From: Bacteroidota bacterium
GTDB lineage: Bacteria > Bacteroidota > Bacteroidia > Chitinophagales > Chitinophagaceae
Length of the DNA stretch: 64,000 nucleotides
Direction of reading: 5' to 3'
Assembly: GCA_029573235.1 (NCBI GenBank)
Contig: JAKQGX010000026.1
Location: 1 to 64,000, forward strand
Under the pieces are notes generated by a model that did no database searches, was not told where the DNA came from, and saw only the letters and a list, made by a program, of their open reading frames with translations. A program made the translations under genes and the position numbers. Of the stretch, positions 50,787 through 60,334 are shown one piece after another; within the stretch, counting starts at the first letter, position 1; every line of letters starts with the position of its first letter.

Positions 50787-51710
50787 ATGCGGCTCGCATT
50801 ATTTTATACGATGGGCTTGCTATTATTGCTGGCTCCATCACTACACGCACAATATGTTTTGAAGGGATATTTAGGAGTTGAAGGGGGAGAATCCTTTCAT
50901 TATGACATGCATTTTTCTGATTCGTCCGGTACAATCTCCGGTGTGGCTTATACGTATTCCATTCTTGGAAAAGAAGTAAAAGCCCGCATTAAAGGCACCA
51001 TTGACAAAACCCGACAAACAATACATTTTCAAGAAACAGAAATCCTCTACAATAAAGGCTTTTATAGCAATGCTACTATTTGTCTGATACAGGCTACCTT
51101 ACAGTATAAAAATATGGGAGAACAATCACCCTCACTCAACGGAAGTATTAACAGTAGTGATATTACCCAAGTCTCTTGTAGCAATGGTAGCATTACCATT
51201 CAAAATGCTTCAGATGCAGCGACTCTATTTAATACTGCTATTATTCCAATTGCTAAAACGACAGTAACGAATCCTATAAAATCAAAAAAACCCATTAAAG
51301 TAGTCTATGATACTTCAACAGTGTTCAACAATGAAGCAGCAGCCAATACGTCCTCAAAAACTGTTATCGATAAAGTGACCCACGGAGATGAGAAAGTATT
51401 TGCTTGGAAGTCGGACACTCTTACCATCATCATTTGGGATGGCGGGAAAGTGGATGGAGATATTATTTCTCTTTTTATAAATGATGAAAATGTACTACAT
51501 CGATACACACTAAGCAAGATGCAGAAAATAATGACTTTCAAACATTTGAAAAAAGTAACAACTATTCAAATAAAAGCGGAAAATGAAGGAAGTGAACCTC
51601 CTAATACGGCTGATATATTGTTGCTGGACGGAAGTCAAGAACACCGACTCATTTCCTACAACCCGCAAGGGAAAAACTCCACTGTTCGACTCGTTCGAAA
51701 TCCAGAATGA
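50787..51710 (+). CDS. Secreted hypothetical protein
   Basis: A 307-residue exported protein (signal peptide MRLALFYTMGLLLLLAPSLHAQ). The N-terminal half is beta-rich and resembles a lipocalin-like or barrel fold (YVLKGYLGVEGGESFHYDMHFSDSSGTISGVAYTY). The C-terminal third (LTIIIWDGGKVDGDIISLFINDENVLHRYTLSK ... PPNTADILLLDGSQEHRLISYN) matches a pattern that recurs in Bacteroidota secreted proteins, but I know no assigned function. No T9SS tail. It follows the PAS protein by 47 nt on the same strand and may be co-transcribed. Confidence 0.65.
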   Translation: MRLALFYTMGLLLLLAPSLHAQYVLKGYLGVEGGESFHYDMHFSDSSGTISGVAYTYSILGKEVKARIKGTIDKTRQTIHFQETEILYNKGFYSNATICLIQATLQYKNMGEQSPSLNGSINSSDITQVSCSNGSITIQNASDAATLFNTAIIPIAKTTVTNPIKSKKPIKVVYDTSTVFNNEAAANTSSKTVIDKVTHGDEKVFAWKSDTLTIIIWDGGKVDGDIISLFINDENVLHRYTLSKMQKIMTFKHLKKVTTIQIKAENEGSEPPNTADILLLDGSQEHRLISYNPQGKNSTVRLVRNPE

Positions 51711-51911
51711 ATCCCAACCCTTTCCATAAAAAAAATGTCTTCTTATACTGACAATGATTTTTAACATTATTGTTTATATTGCATACCCAACTATTTTAAT
51801 CATAAATAATAAGTATTAACATTGTACCTTGAATCGCAAAAGCTAAGGCATTGGATGGGTATTGTGACGAAGTTGCCTCGGTTTATGCGGTTAAACAACA
51901 AAAGTTTTCAG

Positions 51912-54434
51912 ATGAAAAAACTAGTGCTATTTTCTTTGTTGCTAATTGGCAGCTATTTAGGTGCACAGGCACAGTTCTCACATGCATTGACCGGAAATCC
52001 GGTAAATACAACTGGATGGACACTGGGTGGAGATGCACATGTGCTGAACAATACAGTAATTTTGAACGGTTCTTATCCGGATACGGCAGGGTATATATAC
52101 TATGCTGCACCCGAAAGTTTTACCCGTTGTGGTGAGTTCAAAGTGACCTTTGATTTTCAAATTCTTTCTCCTTCTGCAAATGGCCATGGAGATGGCTTTG
52201 CCTTTTGGTTTTTATCAGCTGCACCTACTTCTACTAATCAGTTTAACATGGGCGCTCCAAATAACTGCACCGGTACTTTGTTGTTTTTTGACACCCATGA
52301 TGATGATGCGGCAGCAGATAACCCACTTCTATCACTCCGCAAGTTTAATAATGGCAACTATAGTGAAGGAGCTGCGGGTTTTAACACTGCTAGAATTGGC
52401 GGTGTTGACCTGAAAAACCAAACGGCGATTACAGATGGTTCTTGGCATACGTGCACTGTTCAATATTACAATGGGCATTATGATGTATATCTTGACCAAG
52501 CACTAGTAATGTCAGGAAATAGTAGCTTGAATAATGTCGCAAACGGATACTTCGGCTTTAGTTCATCTACTAGTACTACATACTATAGCCAGCATGCTAT
52601 TCGTAATGTACAAATAGATGGTGCAGATGTAGCAATGCCAATTGTAGCTCCGGCAACTGTTGGGTATATATTTTGCCAAGACACTTCTAACGGAGGCACT
52701 TTAACAGATACGGTTGTAGTTGGTGGCTCTAACCTAAAATGGTGGACAACACCAACAGGTGGCACCCAATTGCCCGGAAATCCTCCCATTAGTTTAGCTA
52801 CCTTAGGTTGCCAAACATTTTACGTGAGTCAAGTACCTATCCCTCCTCCAAGCGGCGGCGGCGGTGGTGGCGGCCAGCCTTGTGGCGAAAGCCCCAGAGT
52901 AGCTGTCAACATCTGTGTTAATGCTACCCCTACGCCACCGGTAATTACCTACAATCCTACTTACTGCGCAGGTTCTACCTTTATTCCTTTCAATCCATAT
53001 TCACAAACGGGCATTCTATGGTATGATGTGCCGGTAGGTGGTGTATCTGATACCACACCGCCCGTACCAAATATGAATGTTGCAGACACTATTATCTATT
53101 ACGCTTCGCGTATAGTTATGGGTTGTGAAAGTGATCGCACACCTGTGCCTATATACGTGCTTCCTTCACCTCTTCCTTCCTTCACGAGCGAAATAGCATA
53201 TGGCTGTGTTGCCGATACGGTGAAGTTTACCAACTCAACTATCATGGGTGACTCTTGTATCTGGAAGTTTGGAGATGGAACTATTATTACCGCTGATAGC
53301 GTAAACCATCCTAATTGGAGCCCCACACATCATTATTATGCACAAAACCAATTTGACGTATGGTTGATATGTTACAACAAAGCTACCGGTTGCTTTGATA
53401 GTGTTACAAACAAAGTGAATAACCTGCATCCATTACTAGCTGTTATCAATGTGAATAACGATACTGTATGTCAGGGTTCAAATGTGTTATTCAAAGACAA
53501 CTCGACTTACAACAAATTCCTTACTTATAGCTTCTTTTGGGATTTTGGAGACGGTGATACAACCTACACCCAAGACCCTGCGCATATCTACACCAAAGTA
53601 GGTGTATATAGAGTAATGCACGTAGTAACGGACTTTGTACCATGCAGTGATACCACTTATATGGATATCTATGTGGATTCTTCCGGTAAGATGAATTTTA
53701 CAGCAGACGACCTTACAATTTGCCAAGGACAACGCGTAACCTTTACCGGAGATTATGTAACCATGGGACTTAAAAAGATAACATGGGACTTCGGCGATGG
53801 CTATACAGCTACGGATATTAACCCAGTATCTCACGTATATGATGTTGCCGGTGATTATGCAGTGAAATTATCCGGCATATACAGAGCATGCCCGAATACT
53901 GACTCGGTGGATACTATTAGAGTAAGACCATACCTATCTGTAAACTTAGGCCCTGACACCACTATGTGCCCCAACGGCCCTGCTATTGTTATTGGTGATA
54001 ACATCAACCAAAACAATCCGGATGTAAAATGGTTATGGAGCACCGGTGATTCCACAGCACTTATTACTGTACGTCATCCGGGTATTTATTCCGTGAATTC
54101 TACATCAAATGGTTGTACTACATCAGACAGCATTGAAGTATTCAAAGATTGCTATTTAGATATTTCGAATAGCTTTACTCCAAACAATGATGGTGCCAAT
54201 GATTACTTCATGCCGAGACAAGCTCTGTCAAAAGGTGTTACGAAATTCTCGATGAAGATTTTTGATCGTTGGGGAGAACTAGTTTTCCAAACTGATAAAA
54301 TTGACGGAAGAGGCTGGGATGGTAAGTTTAATGGCAAAAACCAACCCTTAGGAGTATATGTGTACCTTATTGAAGTAACCCTTTCAAGCGGTGCAAAAGA
54401 ACACTATCAGGGTAACGTAACCCTACTCCGATAA
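51912..54434 (+). CDS. Large cell-surface protein: lectin-like, PKD repeats, T9SS type B
   Basis: Surface or secreted protein of 840 residues from the ATG at 51912 (signal peptide MKKLVLFSLLLIGSYLGAQAQ); the upstream in-frame TTG at 51822 is not needed. Domains in order: an L-type lectin-like beta-sandwich (about 22-235; GHGDGFAFWFLSA, YFGFSSSTS), Ig-like repeats with the linker PPPSGGGGGGGQPCGESPR, then three PKD-like domains with FGDG motifs (WKFGDGT, WDFGDGDTTYTQDP, WDFGDGYTATDINPVSHVYD), and a C-terminal gliding-motility-associated (CHU_C) domain NSFTPNNDGANDYFMP ... FDRWGELVFQTD. The latter is a type B T9SS sorting signal, so the protein is exported by the type IX system. Probably an adhesin or glycan-binding protein. 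Confidence 0.88.
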   Translation: MKKLVLFSLLLIGSYLGAQAQFSHALTGNPVNTTGWTLGGDAHVLNNTVILNGSYPDTAGYIYYAAPESFTRCGEFKVTFDFQILSPSANGHGDGFAFWFLSAAPTSTNQFNMGAPNNCTGTLLFFDTHDDDAAADNPLLSLRKFNNGNYSEGAAGFNTARIGGVDLKNQTAITDGSWHTCTVQYYNGHYDVYLDQALVMSGNSSLNNVANGYFGFSSSTSTTYYSQHAIRNVQIDGADVAMPIVAPATVGYIFCQDTSNGGTLTDTVVVGGSNLKWWTTPTGGTQLPGNPPISLATLGCQTFYVSQVPIPPPSGGGGGGGQPCGESPRVAVNICVNATPTPPVITYNPTYCAGSTFIPFNPYSQTGILWYDVPVGGVSDTTPPVPNMNVADTIIYYASRIVMGCESDRTPVPIYVLPSPLPSFTSEIAYGCVADTVKFTNSTIMGDSCIWKFGDGTIITADSVNHPNWSPTHHYYAQNQFDVWLICYNKATGCFDSVTNKVNNLHPLLAVINVNNDTVCQGSNVLFKDNSTYNKFLTYSFFWDFGDGDTTYTQDPAHIYTKVGVYRVMHVVTDFVPCSDTTYMDIYVDSSGKMNFTADDLTICQGQRVTFTGDYVTMGLKKITWDFGDGYTATDINPVSHVYDVAGDYAVKLSGIYRACPNTDSVDTIRVRPYLSVNLGPDTTMCPNGPAIVIGDNINQNNPDVKWLWSTGDSTALITVRHPGIYSVNSTSNGCTTSDSIEVFKDCYLDISNSFTPNNDGANDYFMPRQALSKGVTKFSMKIFDRWGELVFQTDKIDGRGWDGKFNGKNQPLGVYVYLIEVTLSSGAKEHYQGNVTLLR

Positions 54435-54452
54435 AAACTATAATTTATATTT

Positions 54453-54494
54453 TTCAGGCTAGTGTATCTGTTGATATGCTAGCCTGAATTTTTT
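54453..54494 (+). terminator. Terminator of the PKD protein gene
   Basis: Perfect 10-bp stem TTCAGGCTAG/CTAGCCTGAA (54453-54462 with 54479-54488), 16-nt loop, then TTTTTT. Confidence 0.9.
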
Positions 54495-54605
54495 ATATGC
54501 TTCACAAAACTACTTATGGATAGTTACTAACACCTGTGTATTACTTTATGCACTATGTTGCAGTCATCGTACCTATCTTCGAAGTGTAAGAAAACTGTGT
54601 GTGTT

Positions 54606-55247
54606 ATGAATATTGAACAATTGATGCTGCATATAGAAGCGCTCATATTTGCTAGCGAGCGACCTATCACCCAAATGGAAATAATAGAGTTGGTTTCGCA
54701 ATCAATAGAAGAGCCGGTAGTAGAAGAGCAAATTGGGACCGCCATAGAAGCCATTAGTGAAAAATACGAAGCCGATTATTATGCTTTTCAATTGCGGGAA
54801 GTAGGTGGCGGCTATCAGTTTCTTACCAAAAAAGCCTTTCATAAAACAGTGCTGCAACTCAATGGTGATAAATACATCAAAAAGCTATCTTCAGCAGCTA
54901 TGGAAACCCTTGCCATTATTGCCTATAAACAACCAACCACTAAAGCGGAGATCGAATTTATCAGAGGAGTGAGTGCTGACTATTCCATCCAAAAATTGTT
55001 GGAAAAAGAACTAATAGTAATTGCCGGAAGAAATGAAGAGATGATTGGCAAGCCTTTGATTTATGCCACTTCAAAGAATTTTATGGATTACTTAGGCATC
55101 AATTCGGCTAATGATTTGCCCCAGTTAAAAGATTTCTCCAATCTGGAAATCGTAATGCCAACAGATGGTACAGCAGCGCAACCGCAAGAGCTTACCACTG
55201 CTGATAGAATGCATTCAACCGAACTCGTTCATAGCGCTGCCAGCTAA
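54606..55247 (+). CDS. scpB: Segregation and condensation protein B
   Basis: Winged-helix subunit of the SMC-ScpAB condensin complex, organising and segregating the chromosome. The 213-residue protein starts at ATG 54606 (MNIEQLMLHIEALIFASERPIT); an upstream in-frame start at 54555 adds 17 unconserved residues. Family signatures: HIEALIFASERPIT, LREVGGGYQFLTKKAF, LSSAAMETLAIIAYKQPTTKAEIEFIRGVSAD and GRNEEMIGKPLIYATSKNFMDYLG. The last 40 residues are an unconserved tail. scpA is not adjacent. Confidence 0.95.
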   Translation: MNIEQLMLHIEALIFASERPITQMEIIELVSQSIEEPVVEEQIGTAIEAISEKYEADYYAFQLREVGGGYQFLTKKAFHKTVLQLNGDKYIKKLSSAAMETLAIIAYKQPTTKAEIEFIRGVSADYSIQKLLEKELIVIAGRNEEMIGKPLIYATSKNFMDYLGINSANDLPQLKDFSNLEIVMPTDGTAAQPQELTTADRMHSTELVHSAAS

Positions 55248-55391
55248 AAAGCTAATCCAACAAAGGCTGTTGCTTGCCAACAAAGATGGTCCTGTCCGTT
55301 GCCATTATAGAATTATTTAGATAAGCGTAGCACTCCATATTTACGCTGTTTTCAACTATTTTTGCTTTATCAATAAAGGGTATTGAACTAA

Positions 55392-56342
55392 ATGAAGTTA
55401 TCTAAGGAAGGACGTATTGGGCTATTGGTAGCAGCGTCTATTATCATATTTTTTGCCGGCTTTTATTTTCTGAAAGGGGCCAACATTTTGTCTGGCGAGA
55501 AAGAATACTACGCTTATTATGACAATGTTTTAGGCATTCAAAACTCATCGGCTATATCTATAAAAGGCATGCAAGTAGGACATGTAGCTGATATAGTCAT
55601 GATGGAGGACGGCAAAGTAAAAGTGACCTTATCCGTTAAAAAATCGGTAGCTATACCCAAGGCTAGCGTAGCCAAAATCATAGCCTTAGACCTTTTGGGA
55701 ACCAAGGGCATCAGCATTGAACCCAGCGATAGTAAACAATTAGCTGAAGAGGGTGAAACCTTACCTTCCGGTATTGAAGGTAGTATTGTAGAATCGTTGT
55801 CGGCAGAGATTTCTCCTTTGATGCAAGACCTGCGCCATGCGGTGGGTACCTTAGATACGCTATTGAATAGTGTAAATTCCATCTTGGATCGTCAAACTAG
55901 TGCTACCCTGAAAGCCAGCTTGTCAAACTTGGAAACTACTATGCAAAATTTCCAACAACTATCTGGTAAGTTGAATGGTGAAAGTGGTCGCTTGTCATCT
56001 GTGATTCGCAATGCAGATGATATAACCGGTAACTTAGCTCGGAACAGTACTCGCATTGAAAACATACTTAAATACACCGAGTTGACTACCCAACAGCTAT
56101 CGAAAGCACAGATAGAACAAACCGTTGCGGAGTTTAAAACCGCTGCAGCACAGCTACAGTCGGTCGTTTCAAAGATTAATAGTAATGAAGGCTCACTGGG
56201 ATTGTTGGTCAACGATAAAGACCTATACAATAACCTGAAGACAACGGTGGGCACTGCCAATAGCCTACTGGCTGACTTAGAAGCACATCCGGCGCGGTAT
56301 ATAAACATATCTATCTTCGGTCGTAAAAAACAGGCTCCGTAA
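55392..56342 (+). CDS. MlaD/MCE-domain lipid transport protein
   Basis: A 316-residue protein anchored by one N-terminal helix (GLLVAASIIIFFAGFYFLKG), followed by a single MCE domain (about 35-120; YYAYYDNVLGIQNSSAISIKGMQVGHVADIVM, KASVAKIIALDLLGTKGISIEPS). The C-terminal 180 residues are helical and repetitive, forming a coiled coil (TLKASLSNLETTMQNFQQLSGKL). It fits the substrate-binding component of a Mla-type phospholipid transporter between the membranes. The ATPase and permease partners are not next to it. Start ATG 55392. Confidence 0.92.
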   Translation: MKLSKEGRIGLLVAASIIIFFAGFYFLKGANILSGEKEYYAYYDNVLGIQNSSAISIKGMQVGHVADIVMMEDGKVKVTLSVKKSVAIPKASVAKIIALDLLGTKGISIEPSDSKQLAEEGETLPSGIEGSIVESLSAEISPLMQDLRHAVGTLDTLLNSVNSILDRQTSATLKASLSNLETTMQNFQQLSGKLNGESGRLSSVIRNADDITGNLARNSTRIENILKYTELTTQQLSKAQIEQTVAEFKTAAAQLQSVVSKINSNEGSLGLLVNDKDLYNNLKTTVGTANSLLADLEAHPARYINISIFGRKKQAP

Positions 56343-56351
56343 TTCAATTCC

Positions 56352-58160
56352 TTGATAACAAAAGATAGTACCATAGTATTACTGAAGAAGAACGGAGCGT
56401 CGCAACGATGCATCACCGGAGCGATAGGGCCGGTGACCTACTATTTTTCATTATTATTTTGGGGCTTGTTGCTACTTTTTTCCTCGGGTGTTTTGGCACA
56501 ACAAGCAGAAAAGGATAAGCTGATTCAAATAGAAATATTGCCGAGCAGTGGCACGGAACTTCATTATTTGCAGACAGACTCCGGTGCTATCAACAAGCTT
56601 ATTAATAATGTGCAATTGCGCCATGGTGATGCTTATATGTATTGCGATAGTGCTTACATTCATTTGGCAAAAAACAACCTGCAAGCATTTGGCAACGTAC
56701 GCATCATACAATCGGGCACACAGGTAGCCAGCGATTATTTGCGCTATACAGGCAATAATAAACTCGCTTTTTTACAAGGGAATGTGAACCTGACAGATGG
56801 TAACAAAAACCTTTGGACAGAAGAGTTATACTATAGTGTGGCTACGAAAGTCGGCACTTTTCATAATGGCGGTACTTTGCAAAATGAATCGACAACGGTA
56901 TCGAGCAATAGCGGGTATTATAATGCCCGTACAAAAGATGCTCGTTTTTCGGAAGAGGTATTGGTAACAAACCCCAGCTATCAAGTGGCATCAAATGACT
57001 TAGGGTACAACACCGCAACAGAAGTAGTAACCTTTTTTGCACAATCGGTCATAACCAACGACAGTGCCGTGTTACACACAAATGGCGGTACTTGGGATGC
57101 AAAAAATGAAATAGCACATTTCATCACACGCTCATCGCTGCAAGACCGCGCACAATATATTGAAGCCGACTCATTGTATTACAATCGCAAGACAGGAATG
57201 GGTATTGCAATAGGTAAAGTGGTGTGTATTGATACGGCGTTGAAGGCTACGCTTTATAGCGGTGCTGCACAATATAATGAGCGCAACAAGCGCTTGTATG
57301 CTACACGTTTTCCGGTCATGAAAAAGATGAATGGCAACGATAGTATATTTATTCGGGCAGATACATTTTTCTCCGCTCCGGTTATATCATTGGGTTCTGA
57401 TACTTCTTTTGCGAAAAATACAAACGATAAAAAGAAGCGATTAATAGAACCCACTCAAGAAGCAGCACAACCCGCTGCGGATACTACAAAATATCGATAC
57501 TTTATCGGTTTCCACCAAGTGGTAGTTTACTCCGACTCATTGCAAGCTCGCTGTGATAGTATCAGCTACTCTCAGCAAGACAGCACCATGCGGATGATGT
57601 ATGCTCCCATTGTATGGAGTCGTCAGGCGCAGATTACGGGCGACACCATCTTGTTATACATGGATAGCAGTACCATTAGGCGCATATACATACCCAATAA
57701 TGCTCTGTTGGTATCATTGACCGGTACCGTAAAAACACCGCTTTATGACCAGGTGCAAGGGAACACCATGACGGGGTATTTTGAGAAAAACGCTGTGAAA
57801 GAGTTAGTGGTATCTCCCAATGCAGAAGCTATATATTATTCTAAAGATGATAATGGACGTTATTTAGGCGTTGATGAAACACAGTGTGACCGCATGAAAG
57901 TATTGTTTGAAGAAAAAGAAATTAGCCAGATAAAACAATACCAAAACATCAAGCATAAAATGACGCCTATGCAACAAGCGTTGACGACGCCACTTAGGCT
58001 TAGCCGTTTCCAATGGCTGGCAGAAAAGCGCCCTAAAAGTTTGCAGGAATTGTGGGATTATGGCAAAGAGGAAAAAAACAGCAACAAAGCGGAAAAAGAG
58101 CTAATAAAGAAAGCTAGCCCGAAGAACAAAAATACGAGTAGGAATAGCGGCAGCCATTAA
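56352..58160 (+). CDS. OstA/LptA-like outer-membrane biogenesis protein
   Basis: A 602-residue exported protein with repeats of the OstA/LptA beta-jellyroll fold (LRHGDAYMYCDSAYIHLAKNNLQAFGNVRI; YLRYTGNNKLAFLQGNVNLTDGNKNLWTEELYY; ARFSEEVLVTNPSYQVASNDLGYN). Such proteins are expected to bridge lipopolysaccharide through the periplasm. A hydrophobic signal (YYFSLLFWGLLLLFSSGVLAQQ) precedes them. The frame opens with TTG at 56352, 9 nt after the MlaD-like gene, giving a long N-region before the signal; a start nearer the signal is possible. The C-terminal 60 residues are Lys-rich. Together with the MlaD gene it suggests an envelope-lipid operon. Confidence 0.87.
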   Translation: MITKDSTIVLLKKNGASQRCITGAIGPVTYYFSLLFWGLLLLFSSGVLAQQAEKDKLIQIEILPSSGTELHYLQTDSGAINKLINNVQLRHGDAYMYCDSAYIHLAKNNLQAFGNVRIIQSGTQVASDYLRYTGNNKLAFLQGNVNLTDGNKNLWTEELYYSVATKVGTFHNGGTLQNESTTVSSNSGYYNARTKDARFSEEVLVTNPSYQVASNDLGYNTATEVVTFFAQSVITNDSAVLHTNGGTWDAKNEIAHFITRSSLQDRAQYIEADSLYYNRKTGMGIAIGKVVCIDTALKATLYSGAAQYNERNKRLYATRFPVMKKMNGNDSIFIRADTFFSAPVISLGSDTSFAKNTNDKKKRLIEPTQEAAQPAADTTKYRYFIGFHQVVVYSDSLQARCDSISYSQQDSTMRMMYAPIVWSRQAQITGDTILLYMDSSTIRRIYIPNNALLVSLTGTVKTPLYDQVQGNTMTGYFEKNAVKELVVSPNAEAIYYSKDDNGRYLGVDETQCDRMKVLFEEKEISQIKQYQNIKHKMTPMQQALTTPLRLSRFQWLAEKRPKSLQELWDYGKEEKNSNKAEKELIKKASPKNKNTSRNSGSH

Positions 58161-58200
58161 TCAAGTGCTGAGATATCTTAATACCAAAAGACAGGGTCTA

Positions 58201-59223
58201 TTAAAACAACAAATTATCGTTTCCTTTTCGGTCTCTCTTTAAGTGTAGGTAGGCTTTTTCGGTAGCCTCTCTGCCACGAGGAGTGCGCATGATATAGCCT
58301 TCTTGAATTAGAAAGGGTTCGTACACTTCTTCAATAGTGCCGGCTTCTTCCCCTACAGCAGTAGCAATATTATTGATGCCTGTGGGTCCCCCTTTGAATT
58401 TGTCAATAAGAGTGGTAAGTATTTTATTGTCCATTTCATCCAGTCCATTTACATCTACGCTTAATGCCCTCAATCCATGTTCTACAATACCCAAGTCAAT
58501 GACGCCATTGCCTAATACCTGTGCAAAATCGCGCATTCTTCGGAGCAATCCATTGGCAATACGTGGTGTACCTCGGCTTCGTCCGGCTATCTCCATTGCA
58601 GCGTCGGAGGTTATTTTTACTTGTATGAGCCCTGCGGCACGGATGATGATTTTTTGAAGTATTTCTTTGGTATAATAATCTAACCGCGACTTGATACCAA
58701 ATCGTGATAGCAATGGCGAGGTAAGCAGCCCGGAACGAGTAGTAGCACCTACTAATGTGAAGGGGTTGATATTTATCTGTACCGACCGTGCCGCGGGACC
58801 ACTATCAATCATGATGTCTATCTTGAAGTCTTCCATTGCAGCGTAGAGGTATTCTTCTACTACGGTGCTGAGGCGGTGAATTTCATCGATAAACAAAACA
58901 TCTCGTACTTCTAATGACGTGAGCAATCCTGCAAGGTCTGCGGGTTTTTCTATTACCGGCCCGCTGGTTTCTTTTATGCTTACCCCTAGTTCGTTGGCTA
59001 CAATGCGAGACAGTGTCGTTTTGCCTAAGCCTGGAGGTCCGTGAAAGAGTACATGGTCTAAGGCCTCACCACGCATATTAGCAGCCTTAATAAAAATGCG
59101 CAAGTTCTCAATCAGTTGAGGCTGTCCCGAAAACTCCTCAATACTTTGTGGGCGAATACTGTTTTCGTATTCTTTATCTTGTTTGCTGAGTTCGGTTGAT
59201 GGGCGCACATTAGATGGTTGCAT
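58201..59223 (-). CDS. ruvB: Holliday junction branch-migration helicase RuvB
   Basis: AAA+ motor that drives branch migration with RuvA. The 340-residue protein has the N-terminal [11 protein letters not shown], Walker [18 protein letters not shown], Walker [12 protein letters not shown], sensor 1 [20 protein letters not shown], and the C-terminal winged-helix [41 protein letters not shown]. Length is standard. ruvA and ruvC are not adjacent. A TACCTTTA sequence 7 nt upstream of the ATG may be a near-consensus -7 element. Confidence 0.98.
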   Translation of the reverse strand: MQPSNVRPSTELSKQDKEYENSIRPQSIEEFSGQPQLIENLRIFIKAANMRGEALDHVLFHGPPGLGKTTLSRIVANELGVSIKETSGPVIEKPADLAGLLTSLEVRDVLFIDEIHRLSTVVEEYLYAAMEDFKIDIMIDSGPAARSVQININPFTLVGATTRSGLLTSPLLSRFGIKSRLDYYTKEILQKIIIRAAGLIQVKITSDAAMEIAGRSRGTPRIANGLLRRMRDFAQVLGNGVIDLGIVEHGLRALSVDVNGLDEMDNKILTTLIDKFKGGPTGINNIATAVGEEAGTIEEVYEPFLIQEGYIMRTPRGREATEKAYLHLKRDRKGNDNLLF

Positions 59224-59303
59224 AGCTGGATAAAGGTAGCAAGAATATGTTTTTCTCCGTTAGAGAAATGTGCCTGTTTGTGAGAAGTTGGGAATGGAGT
59301 AAG

Positions 59304-60137
59304 CTATTGCTTGATGATGACTTTTGTGCCTACACCTACAAATTTATACAAGTCGTCCACGTCATTGTTTTTTAACGCCACACAGCCATCTGTCCAGCCT
59401 ACACCCAAGTCAATAAGTTGGTCGCCACCTTTCCATATACCGTGAATGCCAATAGAGCCGCCAATCTTAGCCGATGAAGGGATCTTACCGTTTTTCTTAA
59501 GCGAGTTAAATTTTTCCCACGAAGACTCGTTGGGGTAGTTCAACTGCATAAATTTATTGTATATCGAACGTGGGTTTAGATGGTTGATGGTAAACGAACC
59601 TTCCGGTGTGCAACGGTCTCCTTCCATACATTTGTCTTGTTTGGGCTGAGGCCCAAAAGTGGCTTTGTATACGCGAATGGGCTTTTTTCGGTACAATACT
59701 TTAAGGCTGTATTCCGTTTTGTCAACGATAATCTGCACCAGTTTTTTGTCCATGGTATCGGGATTAATATTGACTCTTAGTCCCATTACTGCCATTACTG
59801 TTTTAGGTTTAATAATGGTCTCAGTAATACGCATCGAGCCTTTGTTGTACTGAATGGTACGTACAAAATTCCCCTTCCCATCATCCTCTTCACTGATGAT
59901 TTTTACGTTTTTGATTTCTTGAGCAGGCGTAGATACATCGTTGGGTGTTTTTTCAACGGGTGTTTTCTCTGTTGAGTCCTTTGCGGCGGGGTTAGTTTTT
60001 ACTAAAACAGGTTTCTTTTTTTCCGTTGTATTGTCAGAAAATCGGTAAGCCTGTGCTATAGAAAAAGAAGAAGATAGCACACTAGCTAAAAAAAGCAGGA
60101 CTATTACGAACTGCAGTCTGTAGCTGTTTCTTTTCAT
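59304..60137 (-). CDS. L,D-transpeptidase (YkuD) family protein
   Basis: Exported peptidoglycan or lipoprotein cross-linker of the YkuD family, 277 residues. A signal peptide (LQFVIVLLFLASVLSSSFSIAQ) is followed by a Lys/Thr/Pro-rich linker and a YkuD domain (about 130-277): IIVDKTEYSLKVLYRKKPIRVYKATFG, then the active-site region IGIHGIWKGGDQLIDLGVGWTDGCVALKNNDVDDLY. The nucleophile cysteine and the upstream His are kept. The usual S/THGC motif reads TDGC, so the His before Gly-Cys is Asp, a variant also met in other Bacteroidota and YafK-like members. It should still be catalytic but is less canonical. Confidence 0.9.
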   Translation of the reverse strand: MKRNSYRLQFVIVLLFLASVLSSSFSIAQAYRFSDNTTEKKKPVLVKTNPAAKDSTEKTPVEKTPNDVSTPAQEIKNVKIISEEDDGKGNFVRTIQYNKGSMRITETIIKPKTVMAVMGLRVNINPDTMDKKLVQIIVDKTEYSLKVLYRKKPIRVYKATFGPQPKQDKCMEGDRCTPEGSFTINHLNPRSIYNKFMQLNYPNESSWEKFNSLKKNGKIPSSAKIGGSIGIHGIWKGGDQLIDLGVGWTDGCVALKNNDVDDLYKFVGVGTKVIIKQ

Positions 60138-60274
60138 TATTCTGTGAAGTGTTATTTGTTAACTATGGATGAGGTAAAAATACACAATTTTAGGGAAGCG
60201 TTCATTCACTGAAAGGGTTCTGTTGATTTCCAATAAATGAGAGAATGTACAGTGTATGATTAAGCAGGATTCAA

Positions 60275-60312
60275 AAGAAACGGCTTCATGTTTTATCATG
60301 AAGCCGTTTCTT
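60275..60312 (-). terminator. Terminator of the M43 protease gene
   Basis: Perfect 16-bp stem around a 6-nt loop (60275-60290 with 60297-60312; core GAAACGGCTTCATG). On the minus strand it is followed by TTTTG. Confidence 0.85.
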
Positions 60313-60334
60313 AGGTATTGGTTTGAAAATAGTA

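Noticed and set aside
55892-56416. 174-codon open frame on the minus strand
   Set aside because: Antisense to the MlaD-like gene and its junction with the OstA-like gene; composition is that of a shadow frame.
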